A DNA stretch of 64,000 bases from contig NZ_MKKC01000068.1 in the NCBI RefSeq assembly GCF_001942255.1, positions 1 to 64,000 of the forward strand, in the 5' to 3' direction. Origin of the DNA: Nocardiopsis sp. CNR-923. Lineage in GTDB: Bacteria > Actinomycetota > Actinomycetes > Streptosporangiales > Streptosporangiaceae. Position 1 is the stretch's first letter. The number at the start of each line of letters is the position of its first letter. The notes below the pieces were generated by a model. That model was not told the DNA's origin. It did no database searches and was given only the letters and a program-made list of their open reading frames with translations. Both the position numbers and the translations under genes were made by a program. Of the stretch, positions 1-9,882 are shown one piece after another.

Positions 1-84
1 TATAGACGATGGGGTTGATAGGCCGGGTGTGGAAGCCTTGTGAGGGGTGGAGCTGACCGGTACTAATAGGTCGAGGGCTTGTCC
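1..84 (+). rRNA. 23S ribosomal RNA, 3' end (partial)
   Basis: The first 84 bases carry the conserved end of large-subunit rRNA, including GCTGACCGGTACTAATAGG followed by a TCGAGGGCTTG stretch. The gene begins outside the window. The 3' boundary is approximate because the mature end cannot be seen from sequence alone. The 5S gene follows about 45 bases later, the usual order of a bacterial rRNA operon. Confidence 0.93.
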
Positions 85-128
85 GCTGCAGATTATTGGG
101 TGCTCGCGCATACTTGTTCACATCATGG

Positions 129-1037
<909 letters not shown>

Positions 1038-1494
1038 CCCCCCTCCCCGAAGACGGGGATGGCCGGATGGGATCCCCCGCCGAGCCTCACACCGGGATTC
1101 CCGGATCTGGCCGGGTGAACGCCTCTCGGGCGTGCGGATCCTCCGCCCTCCGGGTCGCCAGGCCCAACGGCCTCGCGCGCGGAGTGCGGGGACACGGGCT
1201 CCGCGCACACGGCGCCGATGCGGGTCCTCGGATCGGAGGCAGCACGCGCCGTGGCCGGGGCCGCTTTCCGGGCACGAGGACCTACGCATCCTCACGCAGT
1301 GACACGCCGCGGAACGTTAAGCCTTCGGTAAGAACTGCGGGCCTGGTCGGCCGACCGGCGGTCGCGCTGTTACGTCCCGGTATCGTGTGGGAGAGGGTTG
1401 AGCGAACGTGGCCTTATTCCCCGAGTCACCGCATCAGTCCTGATTCTTACCGAACCGATCCGGGGCACTGGCGCGTCAAAGACAGGGCGGCACC
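1038..1494. other. Intergenic region, no convincing gene
   Basis: Several open frames run through this 457-base stretch, but none has a ribosome-binding site or a recognisable product. A short hairpin (CCCCG AAGA CGGGG) follows the methyltransferase stop. An 11-bp inverted repeat, TTCGGTAAGAA at 1324-1334 and TTCTTACCGAA at 1444-1454, flanks the probable promoter region of the PBP gene; it could be an operator pair. I see no RNA gene here. Confidence 0.5.
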
Positions 1495-4408
1495 GTGCCG
1501 GACGTGATTTGCCATGGGGGCGGGGAACTGAGCGAGAGCACACACGGCGAGGGCGGGGCGGATGGACAGCGTCCTGAGACCGACACGCCGGAGACGAGAA
1601 CCTCTGCCGAAGAGCTGTCCAACGAGGCGACCTCGGAGAGCGGAGTACCCGCTGCCGGGGAGGACCAACCTTCCCCGGACGTAGCGGAACCCGAGTACGA
1701 GCCCGGAGTCTTCAAGACCAGCGGGTCCTTCCTGCGTGAGCGAGTCGCACAGACCCTCCAGGACCAGGGCTTCGGACCGTCCGGGCGCGACGCCGACTCC
1801 TCCCCCTCGGAGCGCTCCGAGGGGGAGGAGTCGGCGCCCTCCGAGACCGGGAGTGTCGCGGCCGACACGTCGGAGTCCGAGGAGACTGAGAGCACCGTCG
1901 CCGGCGCCGCCGGCGACCAGGTGCGTTCGGTGTCCCCGCCGTCCCCCGCGCAGGCTCCGAACGCCGACAACGACGCGTCGTCCTCGGGGGAACCCCCCTG
2001 CTCCGAGGAACCCCCGTCCTCCGAGGAGACCGCGTCCGAGGCCCAGCCCCCCACGCGCCCCTTCTCCCCGGTGGTGGAGGACGACTCGATGTGGCCGTCC
2101 CCCCAGCGGATGTCGACCATGGCGTTCCCGCCCCCGAGCGAGGCCGGCGGTCACGCGCCGAGCCAGGCCGGGTCCGGGGCCCCGGACCAGGGCCCTGCCC
2201 AGGCTGACGGTCGGGGCCCGACCGCCGAGGCGCGGCCGGCGCCGTCGTCACGAAGAACGGGCCCAAGGCGGCCGGGAAGGCAGGAAGAGCGGGAGGGCTC
2301 CGCTGTGGTGGCGGATCCTGCGGGTGTGCCTGGTGGTCGCCGGTGTCGCGGTCATCGCCGGGTGCGGCGTGTTCGCCTACTTCTACTCCACGGTCGAGGT
2401 CCCCGACGCGGCCCAGGCGGACGCGGTCGAGCAGGGCTCCACCTTCTATTTCGCCGACGGCGAGACGATGTTCGCCGAGCGCGGCACCCACCGGGAGATC
2501 ATCTCCTACGACGACATGACCGCCGGCGGTGACCACGTCGTCGAGGCCGTCATCTCTGCCGAGGACCGCGGCTTCTGGACGGAGCCGGGCGTCTCCGTGC
2601 GCGGCACCACGCGCGCGGTCTGGTCCACCATCACCGGTCAGCAGGTCCAGGGCGGTTCCACCGTCACACAGCAGATGGTCCGCAACTACTTCGAGGGTGT
2701 CTCCAACGACCGGACGATCTCCCGGAAGGTGCAGGAGATCATCATCGCCATCAAGATCGACCAGAGCCAGTCGAAGGAGTGGGTGATGGAGCAGTATCTC
2801 AACACCATCTACTTCGGCCGTCAGGCGTACGGGATCCAGGCGGCGGCGGAGGCCTACTACCACAAGGACGTGGACGAGCTCACTCCTGAGGAGGCGGCCT
2901 TCCTGGCCGCGGCCATCCAGCAGCCGACGCCCTTCGGCCAGGCGAACGTGGAGACCACGCCCGAGATGGAGCAGCGCTGGCAGTACGTCGTCGACGGCAT
3001 GGTCACGACCGGGGCGATCACCCAGTCCGACGCCGACGCGATGGAGTTCCCCGAGCCCGAGCCCGAGCGTCCGGGCGCCGGTGCCGATCTGAGCGGCTAC
3101 CGGGGCTACATGCTCCAGGAGGCCATGAACGAGCTCGACCGGCTCGGCTTCACCGAGGACATGATCAACCGGCAGGGCTACCGGATCGTCACCACCTTCG
3201 ACGAGGACAAGATGGAGGCCGCCTACCAGGCGGTCGAGGACACCGTGTCCCAGGACGACCTCCCCGAGGGCGTCAACATCGGTATCAGCACCGTCGACCC
3301 GGCGACCGGTGAGGTCGTCGCGTTCTACGGCGGGCACGACTACAACGCGAACCAATACGACAGCTCGTTCCTGGGCCGGGCCCAGGCCGGGTCGGCGTTC
3401 AAGCCGTACGTGCTGGCGACCGCGCTGGAGCAGGGCATCGGCCTGCACACGACCGTGGACGGTCGCGGTCCGCAGAACATCAACGGAAGCCGGATCCAGA
3501 ACCCGGGCGATGCGCCCGGCGGCATCATGTCGCTCCTCCAGGCGACAGAGGTCTCCAACAACCTCGGCTACATCGAACTCGCCCAGCGGGTGGGCTTCGA
3601 CGAGGTCCGCCAGACCGCCTACGACATGGGCTGGCCCGAGGGAAGCATCGGCGACGACCAGCTCGTGCCCGTCATGCCGCTGGGGGCGGCCAGCGTCCGT
3701 CCCATCGACCAGGCCAGCGGGTACGGGACGTTCGCCAACGGCGGTGTGCACGTCGAGGCGCACGTCGTCCGGGAGATCGTCAACACCGAGGGCGAGAACG
3801 AGCGACCGGAGCCGGAGAGCAGCCGGGCCCTGGCGGAGTCCACGGCCTCGGACGTCACCCACGCCCTTCAGCAGGTGGTCAGCAGCGGTACCGGTACGGC
3901 CGCCAACCTGTGGGGCCACCCCACGGCGGGCAAGACGGGCACCACCAACGACAGCGTCGCCGCCTGGTTCGTCGGGTACACGCCCCAACTGGCGACGTCG
4001 GTGGGCGTGTACAACGAGAGCAACCAGAGCTTCAGCATTCCCGGCCAGAACATCTCCGGCGGCGGCATGCCCGCCCAGCTCTGGAACCGGTACATGTCCG
4101 CGGTGATGGAGGACTACGAGCCGGGCAGCTTCCCGAGCCCGGATTTCGCCGGCAGCAGCGAGAACTGGGCGCCCGTGGTGCCTCCCGAGGAGCCCGACAC
4201 ACCGGTCGAGGACGCGCCGCCGGTCACGGAGGTGCCCGAGGCTCCGGAGTTCCCGGAGTTCCCGGTCGAACCCGTCGAGCCCAATCCGGAGATCCCGGTC
4301 GAACCCGTCGAGCCGGATCAGGAACAACCCGGTGAGCCGGGCGGCCCGGGCGGTCCGGGCGGCCCAGGCGGCACGGACGTGCCGCCCGGCCGCGGTGAGG
4401 GCGAATAG
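1495..4408 (+). CDS. Class A penicillin-binding protein (transglycosylase/transpeptidase), frame broken twice
   Basis: It polymerises and cross-links peptidoglycan at the outer face of the membrane. An acidic, Ser/Glu/Pro-rich cytoplasmic tail of about 270 residues precedes a membrane segment near 275-298. The GT51 domain shows AEDRGFW and QGGSTVTQQMV. The transpeptidase domain shows SAFK (nucleophile Ser), SNN and KTGTT in order. A Pro/Glu-rich tail ends the protein. Frame changes near 2245 and 2295 each look like one missing base: the middle frame reads VVTKNGPKAAGKAGR, a plausible basic linker before the membrane segment. The GTG at 1495 is the likely start, though its ribosome-binding site is weak. 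Confidence 0.9.
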
Positions 4409-4412
4409 ACGG

Positions 4413-4550
4413 GGCCCCGCACCGCCACGACGCCGTTGAACTGCTCCCTGGAAGTTGGACTGGAGATCCAGTTCCATCGACCAGGGAGCAGTCCCATGAG
4501 AGCGAACAGCTCGCTCAGCCAAGACCAACGCCACGACGCGGTGCGGGGCC
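4413..4550. terminator. Convergent terminator hairpin split by an insertion
   Basis: GGCCCCGCACCGC (4413-4425) and GCGGTGCGGGGCC (4538-4550) are perfect 13-bp complements but lie 112 bases apart. Removing one copy of the 11-bp direct repeat plus the sequence between leaves a compact hairpin with the six-base loop CACGAC between the convergent PBP and prenyltransferase-like genes. Compact GC-rich hairpins of the same kind occupy two other convergent junctions here (28261-28299 and 40245-40276), which supports this reading. Confidence 0.7.
4434..4539. mobile_element. Small structured insertion with 11-bp direct repeats
   Basis: CGCCACGACGC occurs at 4423-4433 and again at 4529-4539, flanking 95 bases that interrupt the loop of an otherwise perfect terminator. 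The inserted part contains a strong hairpin: CTGCTCCCTGG (4441-4451) with CCAGGGAGCAG (4481-4491), and inner arms TGGACTGGA and TCCAGTTCCA. A second small hairpin GAGCGA/TCGCTC lies at 4500-4516. From the ATG at 4496 an open frame runs rightward (MRANSSLSQDQRH), so it may be the 5' edge of a lost transposase gene. No transposase domain is present. A MITE, an IS remnant or a REP-like element are all possible. Confidence 0.55.
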
Positions 4551-4573
4551 TCGCCCGTGCCGCGGGTGCGCCC

Positions 4574-5614
4574 CTACACGCCGTCCCAGGTGTGCAGGAA
4601 GACGCGTGACCCGTCGGTCGTGCCGCTCAGGGCGTCCACCGCGAGGATCACCGCGGCCGACGTCCACGTGCTGCGCTCCACCGGCCAGCGCACGTCCTCG
4701 GCGAACTGGTAGCCGGTCCAGAAGGCGCCGTCCTCGGCGTCCCGCAGGTGCTGGACGTCGGCCAGGACACGTGTCCCGGCCTCGCGCTCGCCCATGGCCG
4801 CCAGGGCCAGGACCAGCTCGGCGGACTCCGCGGCGGTCACCCACGGCTGGTCGCTCACGCACCGCACGCCCAGGCCCGGGACGACGAACCGCTCCCACCG
4901 GTCCTGGAGGCGTTCCTTGGCGGCCACTCCGCGCACGGCGCCGCCGAGGATCGGGTAGAACCAGTCCATCGAGAACCGGCTCCGGTCCGCGAACAGGTCC
5001 TCGCGGTCGTTGATGAGCGTCTCCAGCCGGTCGGCGGCCGAGGTCCACGCCGGCCGCTCGCGGCCCAGCCGTGCGCCGAGGGCGGCGCCGCAGCGCAGGG
5101 CGTGGTGGACGCTCGAACACACCGTGAGCAGCGCGTGGTCGCCGGGGGAGCCGTCCTCCGACCGCGCCCACAGGATCTCCCCGTGTTCGCCGCGCAGGCC
5201 GAGCACGAAGTCCAGCCCGCTCTCCACCACCGGCCAGGTCCGTTCGGCGAACGCCGCGTCACCGGTGACCAGCAGGTGGTGCAGGAGCCCGACCGCCGGG
5301 TAGGCGGCGTGGTTGGCCTCGCGCAGGTCGGTGACGGGCGCGCCCTGGCGGAACTTGGCGGGCCAGCCTCCGTCCGCGTGGCGGCTCCGCGCCAGCCATA
5401 GGTAGGCGCGGCGGGCCGCCTCGGCGTGCGCGGGCACGGTGCGTCCGGTCACGGTCAGCGCCATGGCGCACTCGACGTGGTCCCACACGTCGGTGTGGCC
5501 GCCGGGGAACCAGGGGATCGCGCCGTCCGGCTCCTGCGCGCGCACCAGGTAGTCGGCGGAGCGCAGGACCTGGTCGGCGGTCAGGACCTCGGGCAGAGCG
5601 GGTGCGGCGCCCAT
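4574..5614 (-). CDS. Prenyltransferase/terpenoid-cyclase-fold protein (alpha/alpha toroid)
   Basis: The product has 346 residues built of repeated helical units, such as LRSADYLVRAQEPDGAIPWF near the N-terminus and later AYLWLARSRHADGGWP. The Q-x-x-DGAIPW and DGGWP patterns are those of squalene-cyclase/prenyltransferase repeats. I see no DxDD motif, so true cyclase activity is doubtful. Its ATG overlaps the TGA of the upstream methyltransferase (ATGA), so translation is probably coupled. It is the last gene of a glycosyltransferase-methyltransferase-toroid set, a combination often seen together in actinobacteria; the pathway is not known to me. Confidence 0.75.
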   Translation of the reverse strand: MGAAPALPEVLTADQVLRSADYLVRAQEPDGAIPWFPGGHTDVWDHVECAMALTVTGRTVPAHAEAARRAYLWLARSRHADGGWPAKFRQGAPVTDLREANHAAYPAVGLLHHLLVTGDAAFAERTWPVVESGLDFVLGLRGEHGEILWARSEDGSPGDHALLTVCSSVHHALRCGAALGARLGRERPAWTSAADRLETLINDREDLFADRSRFSMDWFYPILGGAVRGVAAKERLQDRWERFVVPGLGVRCVSDQPWVTAAESAELVLALAAMGEREAGTRVLADVQHLRDAEDGAFWTGYQFAEDVRWPVERSTWTSAAVILAVDALSGTTDGSRVFLHTWDGV

Positions 5615-6324
5615 CACGGCTTGCGCACGTACACGACGACGCTCTTGCCGATGACCGGGTTGAGCAGCCGCTCGGCGACACGGGTCACCTTCGGGGCCTG
5701 GAGCATGTCCCAGACCAGCAGGTCGTGGTAGGCCCTGGCCGCCGGGTGGTCGTCGTTGGAGGTGCCCACGGCGCATTTGATCCACCAGTAGGGCGAGTGC
5801 AGGGCGTGCGCGCGGTGGTGCGGGCCGATCTCGAATCCGGTGGCCTTGAGCTTGGCCTCCAGTTCGGCGCGCGTGTAGATGCGGATGTGGCCGCCCTCGT
5901 TGGTGTGGTACTCCTCCGAGAGCGCCCAGCACAGTCGCTCGGGCAGGAAGCTCGGCACGGTGACCGCGGCGATCCCGCCGGGTCGCAGCACCCGGAACAG
6001 CTCCTTCATCGCGGCCGTGTCGTGGGGGACGTGCTCGAAGATCTCGGCGGCCACCACCCGGTCGAAGCTGGCGTCGTCGAAGGGCATGTCGAGGGCGTCG
6101 CCCTTGACCGTCTCCGCCGTGGCCTCCTCGGGCGCCTCGCCCTCGGCGCGCATGGCGGCGAACATCGTCTCGACCTCGGCCAGGTCACTGACGTTCTGGT
6201 CGAAGGCGACGACGTCGGCGCCGCGCCGGTAGATCTCGAAGGCGTGGCGGCCTCCGCCGCAGCCCAGGTCGAGGACGCGCTGGCCCGGGCCGACGGGGAA
6301 CAGGTTGAAGTCGACGGTGATCAG
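5614..6324 (-). CDS. Class I SAM-dependent methyltransferase
   Basis: The product has about 236 residues. It contains motif I VLDLGCGGGRHAFE near residues 14-27, then GDALDMPFDDASFD and the FRVLRPGG motif of UbiE/Methyltransf_11 enzymes. A C-terminal part with HHRAHALHSPYWW and YVRKP is characteristic of this subgroup. No ATG, GTG or TTG gives the whole fold: the best start is CTG at 6324, preceded by AGGGAG at a good distance and only 10 bases after the glycosyltransferase stop. The next ATG (6165) would delete motif I. A rare CTG start or a base error are both possible. Confidence 0.85.
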   Translation of the reverse strand: MITVDFNLFPVGPGQRVLDLGCGGGRHAFEIYRRGADVVAFDQNVSDLAEVETMFAAMRAEGEAPEEATAETVKGDALDMPFDDASFDRVVAAEIFEHVPHDTAAMKELFRVLRPGGIAAVTVPSFLPERLCWALSEEYHTNEGGHIRIYTRAELEAKLKATGFEIGPHHRAHALHSPYWWIKCAVGTSNDDHPAARAYHDLLVWDMLQAPKVTRVAERLLNPVIGKSVVVYVRKP

Positions 6325-6334
6325 TGGAGGCTCC

Positions 6335-7675
6335 CTACAGGTGTGGTGCGCGGTCAGGCGCGGTTCGCGCGGGTCCCTGGCCAGAACCCCTGACGGTGTC
6401 GATGGTGGAGGCGTAGCGCTGGGCGGTGAGCTCGGCGACGGCCCGCCACGTGAACCGTTCCTGGACCCGGCGCCAGGCGGCGGCGCCCATGCGGGCGCGT
6501 TCGGCGTCGTCGTCCAGGAGGGCGGCGAGTTCGCTCGCCAGCGCCTCGGGGTCGCCCGGAGGGACGAGCCGTCCGGCGTCGCCGTCGGTGCCGACCACCT
6601 CGGGCAGGGCTCCGGCCCGGCTGGCGACCAGGGGGGTGGCGCAGGCCATGGCCTCGACGGCGGGCAGGGAGAAACCCTCGTAGAAGGAGGGCACGACGGC
6701 CACCTGGGCGCTGGCGACGAGTTCGGCGAGGGCGGTGTCGTCGATGCCGCTGACGAACTCGACGCGGTCGCGCAGGCTCAGTTCGTCGACGAGGCGGTCG
6801 GTGGGCCCTCCGGGCTTGGGCCTGCTGACGACGGTCAGCCGCACGTCGCGTTCGGTGGCGAGTTTGGCGGCGGCGCGCAGGAGGGTGGCCACGCCCTTGA
6901 GGGGGCTGTCGGCGCTGGCGGTGCACACGATGCGGCCGGGCACCCGTTCGGTGTCGGGGCGCGGGTGGAAGTAGCGGGTGTCCACGCCCAGTGGGGTGAC
7001 CTCCATGGCGGCCGGGTCGACGCCGAACTCGCGCGCGATGTCGTCGGCGGAGGAACGGGAGGGGACGAGGATCGGGTCGAGCCTGCGCGCCACCTTGGCC
7101 TGCATGGCGACGAACCCGTACCAGCGGCGCTTGGAGAGCTTCTGTAGGCCGCGCGCCTCGGCGAGTTCGATCCGTCGGTCGACGCTGATGGGGTGGTGGA
7201 TGGTGGTGACCAGCGGGAGTCCGGCGGCCTTGACGCCGAGCAGGCCCCACCCGAGGGTCTGGTTGTCGTGGACGACGTCGAAGTCGGCGAGGCGTCGGCG
7301 TAGCGCGCGGTTGGCTCGCAGGGAGAAGGTGAGCGGTTCGGGGAAGCCCGCGGTCCACATGGTGGCGACTTCGAGGACGTCGATCCAGTCGCGCCACTCG
7401 CGCACGGGCGGCGCGACGAACGGGTCGGCGTCGTTGTAGAGGTCGAGGGAGGGGAGCGGCTCCAGGGTGACGCCCCCGTCCAGGACGGGGTAGGGCTGGC
7501 CCGAGAACACGGTCACCTCGTGCCCGAGGGCGGCCAGCTCGCGGGACAGGTGGCGCACGTAGACGCCCTGGCCGCCGCAGTGCTCCTTGCTGCGGTAGGA
7601 CAGCAGCGCGACGCGGAGGGGGCGGTCGCCGGACGGGTGCGGGCCCGGTTCCCTGCTGGTGCCCGACTGGGTCAA
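6335..7675 (-). CDS. Family 4 glycosyltransferase
   Basis: The product has 446 residues with the GT-B fold. The N-domain starts LRVALLSYRSKEHCGGQGVY, with the nucleotide-sugar loop GGQG. The C-domain has ADSPLKGVATLL and the E-x7-E signature in FYEGFSLPAVEAM, followed by GRLVPPGDPEALA. A TTG at 7675 is chosen because GAGGTGG lies 4 bases upstream; the open frame continues further but without signals. It is the first gene of the coupled three-gene set. Transfer of a sugar to a lipid or small-molecule acceptor at the membrane is likely, but the acceptor is unknown. Confidence 0.9.
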   Translation of the reverse strand: MTQSGTSREPGPHPSGDRPLRVALLSYRSKEHCGGQGVYVRHLSRELAALGHEVTVFSGQPYPVLDGGVTLEPLPSLDLYNDADPFVAPPVREWRDWIDVLEVATMWTAGFPEPLTFSLRANRALRRRLADFDVVHDNQTLGWGLLGVKAAGLPLVTTIHHPISVDRRIELAEARGLQKLSKRRWYGFVAMQAKVARRLDPILVPSRSSADDIAREFGVDPAAMEVTPLGVDTRYFHPRPDTERVPGRIVCTASADSPLKGVATLLRAAAKLATERDVRLTVVSRPKPGGPTDRLVDELSLRDRVEFVSGIDDTALAELVASAQVAVVPSFYEGFSLPAVEAMACATPLVASRAGALPEVVGTDGDAGRLVPPGDPEALASELAALLDDDAERARMGAAAWRRVQERFTWRAVAELTAQRYASTIDTVRGSGQGPARTAPDRAPHL

Positions 7676-7839
7676 GAGTCCACCTCTTCGTTGGGTCGCG
7701 GGCCCGGTCGCCGCCGCGCCGCAGGACAGCCGCGGACGGTGGGCGTCCCGGTGGGGCGCGCGTTCGCCGGTGAACAGGCGCCCCATATGTTACTCGGGAG
7801 TTTTATGCGGGTCGGCGTCGGGCTGGTTGGTAAGGGATC

Positions 7840-8866
7840 CTATGCGTGGCTTGCCCGATCAGTGACGGCGACCCATCGGGGCCGGTCGTCCGGGCCGGTC
7901 CGGACGGCGCGGCCGCGTTCCTCCAGGGTGCGCAGGTGGGCTGCGGTCTCGGAGGCGGCCATGTGGCGGGCCAGGAGGCGCATGTCCGACCAGGGGCGCT
8001 TCCAGCGCAGGCGCGAGGTGAGCTCCCACAGGGTGGCGGGGCCCGCGTCGAGGAGACGGGCCATCGCGTCGAGGCGCTCCTCGTGGTGGGCGACGATGTG
8101 CGCGGTGCGTTCGGCCAGTCCGGTGAAGCGGTGCTCGTGTGAGGGAAGGCATAGCAGTCGGTCGGCGTCGGGGAGAGCGCCGACCGCCTTCTGCGAGGCG
8201 AGGAAGTCGCTGAGCGGGTCGCGGTGGGGGTGTGGAGGGGGAAGTGGCCTACGTGCGGAGTGATCCCCGGTAGGACGTGGTCGCCGGTGAAGAGGACGTC
8301 GCCGTCGGCCAGGCGTAGGCACAGGTGCCCGGGGGTGTGGCCGGGGGTCCACAGGACCCGCAGGTCGCGGCCGGGCAGGTCGACGGCGGCGCGTCCTCCA
8401 GGGCGAGGTCGGGGACGGCGGAGGGGGCGATGACGTGGGGGGCGGCGAGGAAGGCCTCGACGTCCTCGTCGGGGAATCCGGCGGCGCGGAACTGGGCGGC
8501 CACGGCGTCCGCTCGGTGGGGCGGGCTGGCGGAGGCGAGCTGTTCGGTGACGGCGATGTCGGCGGGGTGCATCGCGATCCAGGCGTCGGAGGTCGCTCGC
8601 AACCGTGCGGCGAGCCCGGAGTGGTCGGGGTGGAAGTGGGTGAGGACGGCGCCGCGGACGTCCTCGACGGTGTGCCCCGTCTGCTTGATGCCCTGGAGGA
8701 GGCCGTCCCAGGAGTCGTCGTGGTTCCAGCCGGTGTCGACGAGGACGGGCCCCTCGTCTCCCTCCACGAGGTAGACGAGGGTGGCGCCGAGGGGACTGTG
8801 GGGGATGGGGACCGGCAGGCTCCACACGCCGTTGCCGAGGTCCTCGACCGGGGGGACGTCGTTCAT
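7840..8866 (-). CDS. MBL-fold metallo-hydrolase, frame broken twice
   Basis: About 342 residues are spread over three frames. The zinc motif THFHPDHSG (H-x-H-x-D-H) is intact, followed by TPGHTPGH and FTGDHVLP, as in glyoxalase-II-like enzymes. A C-terminal helical part contains LPSHEHRFTGLAERT and a winged-helix-like tail. Missing bases are near 8390 and in the G run at 8226-8230. The ATG at 8866 follows GGAGAGG. It is divergent from a TetR gene, with two related palindromes between, so the regulator probably controls it. The substrate is unknown; fatty-acid or xenobiotic thioester hydrolysis would fit the regulator type. Confidence 0.85.
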
Positions 8867-8880
8867 GGTGGACCTCTCCG

Positions 8881-8906
8881 TAGAAACCGAATCTGGTTCG
8901 ATTCTA
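8881..8906. promoter_or_regulatory. Imperfect palindrome in the MBL-tetR divergent region
   Basis: Outer arms TAGAA and TTCTA and inner arms CGAA and TTCG lie around TCTGG, with one base of asymmetry. It begins 15 bases before the MBL ATG, so a bound protein would block that gene. It shares its outer arms with the palindrome at 8978-8993. Probable operator of the adjacent TetR protein; inferred. Confidence 0.5.
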
Positions 8907-8977
8907 TGGCGGACGGCGCGGGCCGGGGTGTGGGCGGGGTGCCCGAGGGGCGGGATGCGGGCGGCTCCGGTGACAAA

Positions 8978-8993
8978 GTAGAACAAATTCTAC
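8978..8993. promoter_or_regulatory. Palindrome GTAGAA-CAAA-TTCTAC, putative TetR operator
   Basis: This is a perfect 6-4-6 palindrome in the divergent region. Its TAGAAC...TTCTA core resembles the mycobacterial KstR operator core (TAGAAC-n-GTTCTA type), and the neighbouring regulator has a KstR-like DNA-binding region. Binding is inferred. Confidence 0.5.
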
Positions 8994-9214
8994 AAATCTG
9001 GTCGCATGATCCGAAAACCATCGCCATGTCCTCGTATTGCTACCGCCACGTCGGGCAATGAGGCGAGGATCATGGGTTCGAAGCGCTGCGCGAGCGGGAA
9101 ATCTTTGGATAACGTGTTCTCGTCTGGAGCCCGGGCGGGCTCCGGCTCGGACGAACGGCTCTCGGTGCCGTGGCGAGTGGGCCGCGCGCGGACCGATGAC
9201 GAATGGGAGACCCA

Positions 9215-9844
9215 GTGGCGGTGCAGGCGCCGAGCGGAACCTTGTCGCGAAGTCAGACCCAGCGCCGCAAGCGCATCGTACAGACCGCGGCGGCCCTGGC
9301 CGTGCGCGGGGGCGTGGACGCCATGCAGATGCGTTCGGTGGCCGAACGCGCCGGGGTCGCCCTCGGCACGCTCTACCGGTACTTCCCCTCCAAGATGGAC
9401 CTCGTCGTCGCGGTGGTCACCGAGGAACTCGACCTGCTGGAGGGCGGCATCGTCCGCCGTCCGCCCACCGCGGAGACCCCCGCGGGCCGTGCCGTCGACG
9501 TCCTGCTGCGCGCCACCCGGGGGCTGATGCGCGAGCCCGAACTGGCCGACGCGCTCGTGCGCTCGCTCATCATGGCCGAGGTCAAGGTCGAGCTCGACAC
9601 GCGCATCTCCGACCTGGTGTGGCGGGTGGCCACGGGCAACCCCGAGGGTGTCGCGCCCGGCGGGGCCGAGGACGACGACACCGGTTCGCCCGTGGACCGC
9701 GGTGAGGTCGGTTACGTCCTGGTCGGTTCCTTGACGAGCGTGTGGATCTTCGAACTGGTGGAGGTCCTCAAGGGCCGCCGGGACGTCGACGAGGTCGAGC
9801 GGCGCCTGCACACCGCCGCCGAGCACCTGCTCGCCTCCTTCTGA
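9215..9844 (+). CDS. TetR-family transcriptional regulator, KstR-like
   Basis: About 209 residues. The N-terminal helix-turn-helix reads QMRSVAERAGVALGTLYRYF, very similar to KstR-type repressors that respond to CoA thioesters of sterol or lipid breakdown. The C-domain is a helical ligand pocket. GTG at 9215 is preferred because GGGAGA ends 4 bases before it; an in-frame ATG lies at 9203. It is divergent from the MBL-fold hydrolase, and two TAGAA/TTCTA palindromes between them suggest control of both genes. The KstR resemblance comes from the recognition helix only, so the ligand is open. Confidence 0.85.
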   Translation: MAVQAPSGTLSRSQTQRRKRIVQTAAALAVRGGVDAMQMRSVAERAGVALGTLYRYFPSKMDLVVAVVTEELDLLEGGIVRRPPTAETPAGRAVDVLLRATRGLMREPELADALVRSLIMAEVKVELDTRISDLVWRVATGNPEGVAPGGAEDDDTGSPVDRGEVGYVLVGSLTSVWIFELVEVLKGRRDVDEVERRLHTAAEHLLASF

Positions 9845-9862
9845 GCCCCGGGAGCCCGGGGC
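9845..9862. terminator. Convergent hairpin after tetR
   Basis: GCCCCGGG (9845-9852) and CCCGGGGC (9855-9862) pair perfectly and start at the last base of the TetR stop codon. The gene at 9883 converges on it. There is no T tract, which is usual for GC-rich actinobacterial hairpins. Confidence 0.45.
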
Positions 9863-9882
9863 CTCCGCGGGTCCGGCACGGC

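Noticed and set aside
1712-4534. Very long minus-strand open frame (940 codons) opposite the PBP gene
   Set aside because: It is a shadow of the PBP reading frame in high-GC DNA; the plus-strand product has all PBP motifs and the minus translation is Arg/Gly/Val-rich with no family.
4434-4539. Integron attC site
   Set aside because: The inner hairpin is too regular and the R'/R'' core sites (GTT/AAC with a cassette gene) are not present in the right layout; no integrase is nearby.
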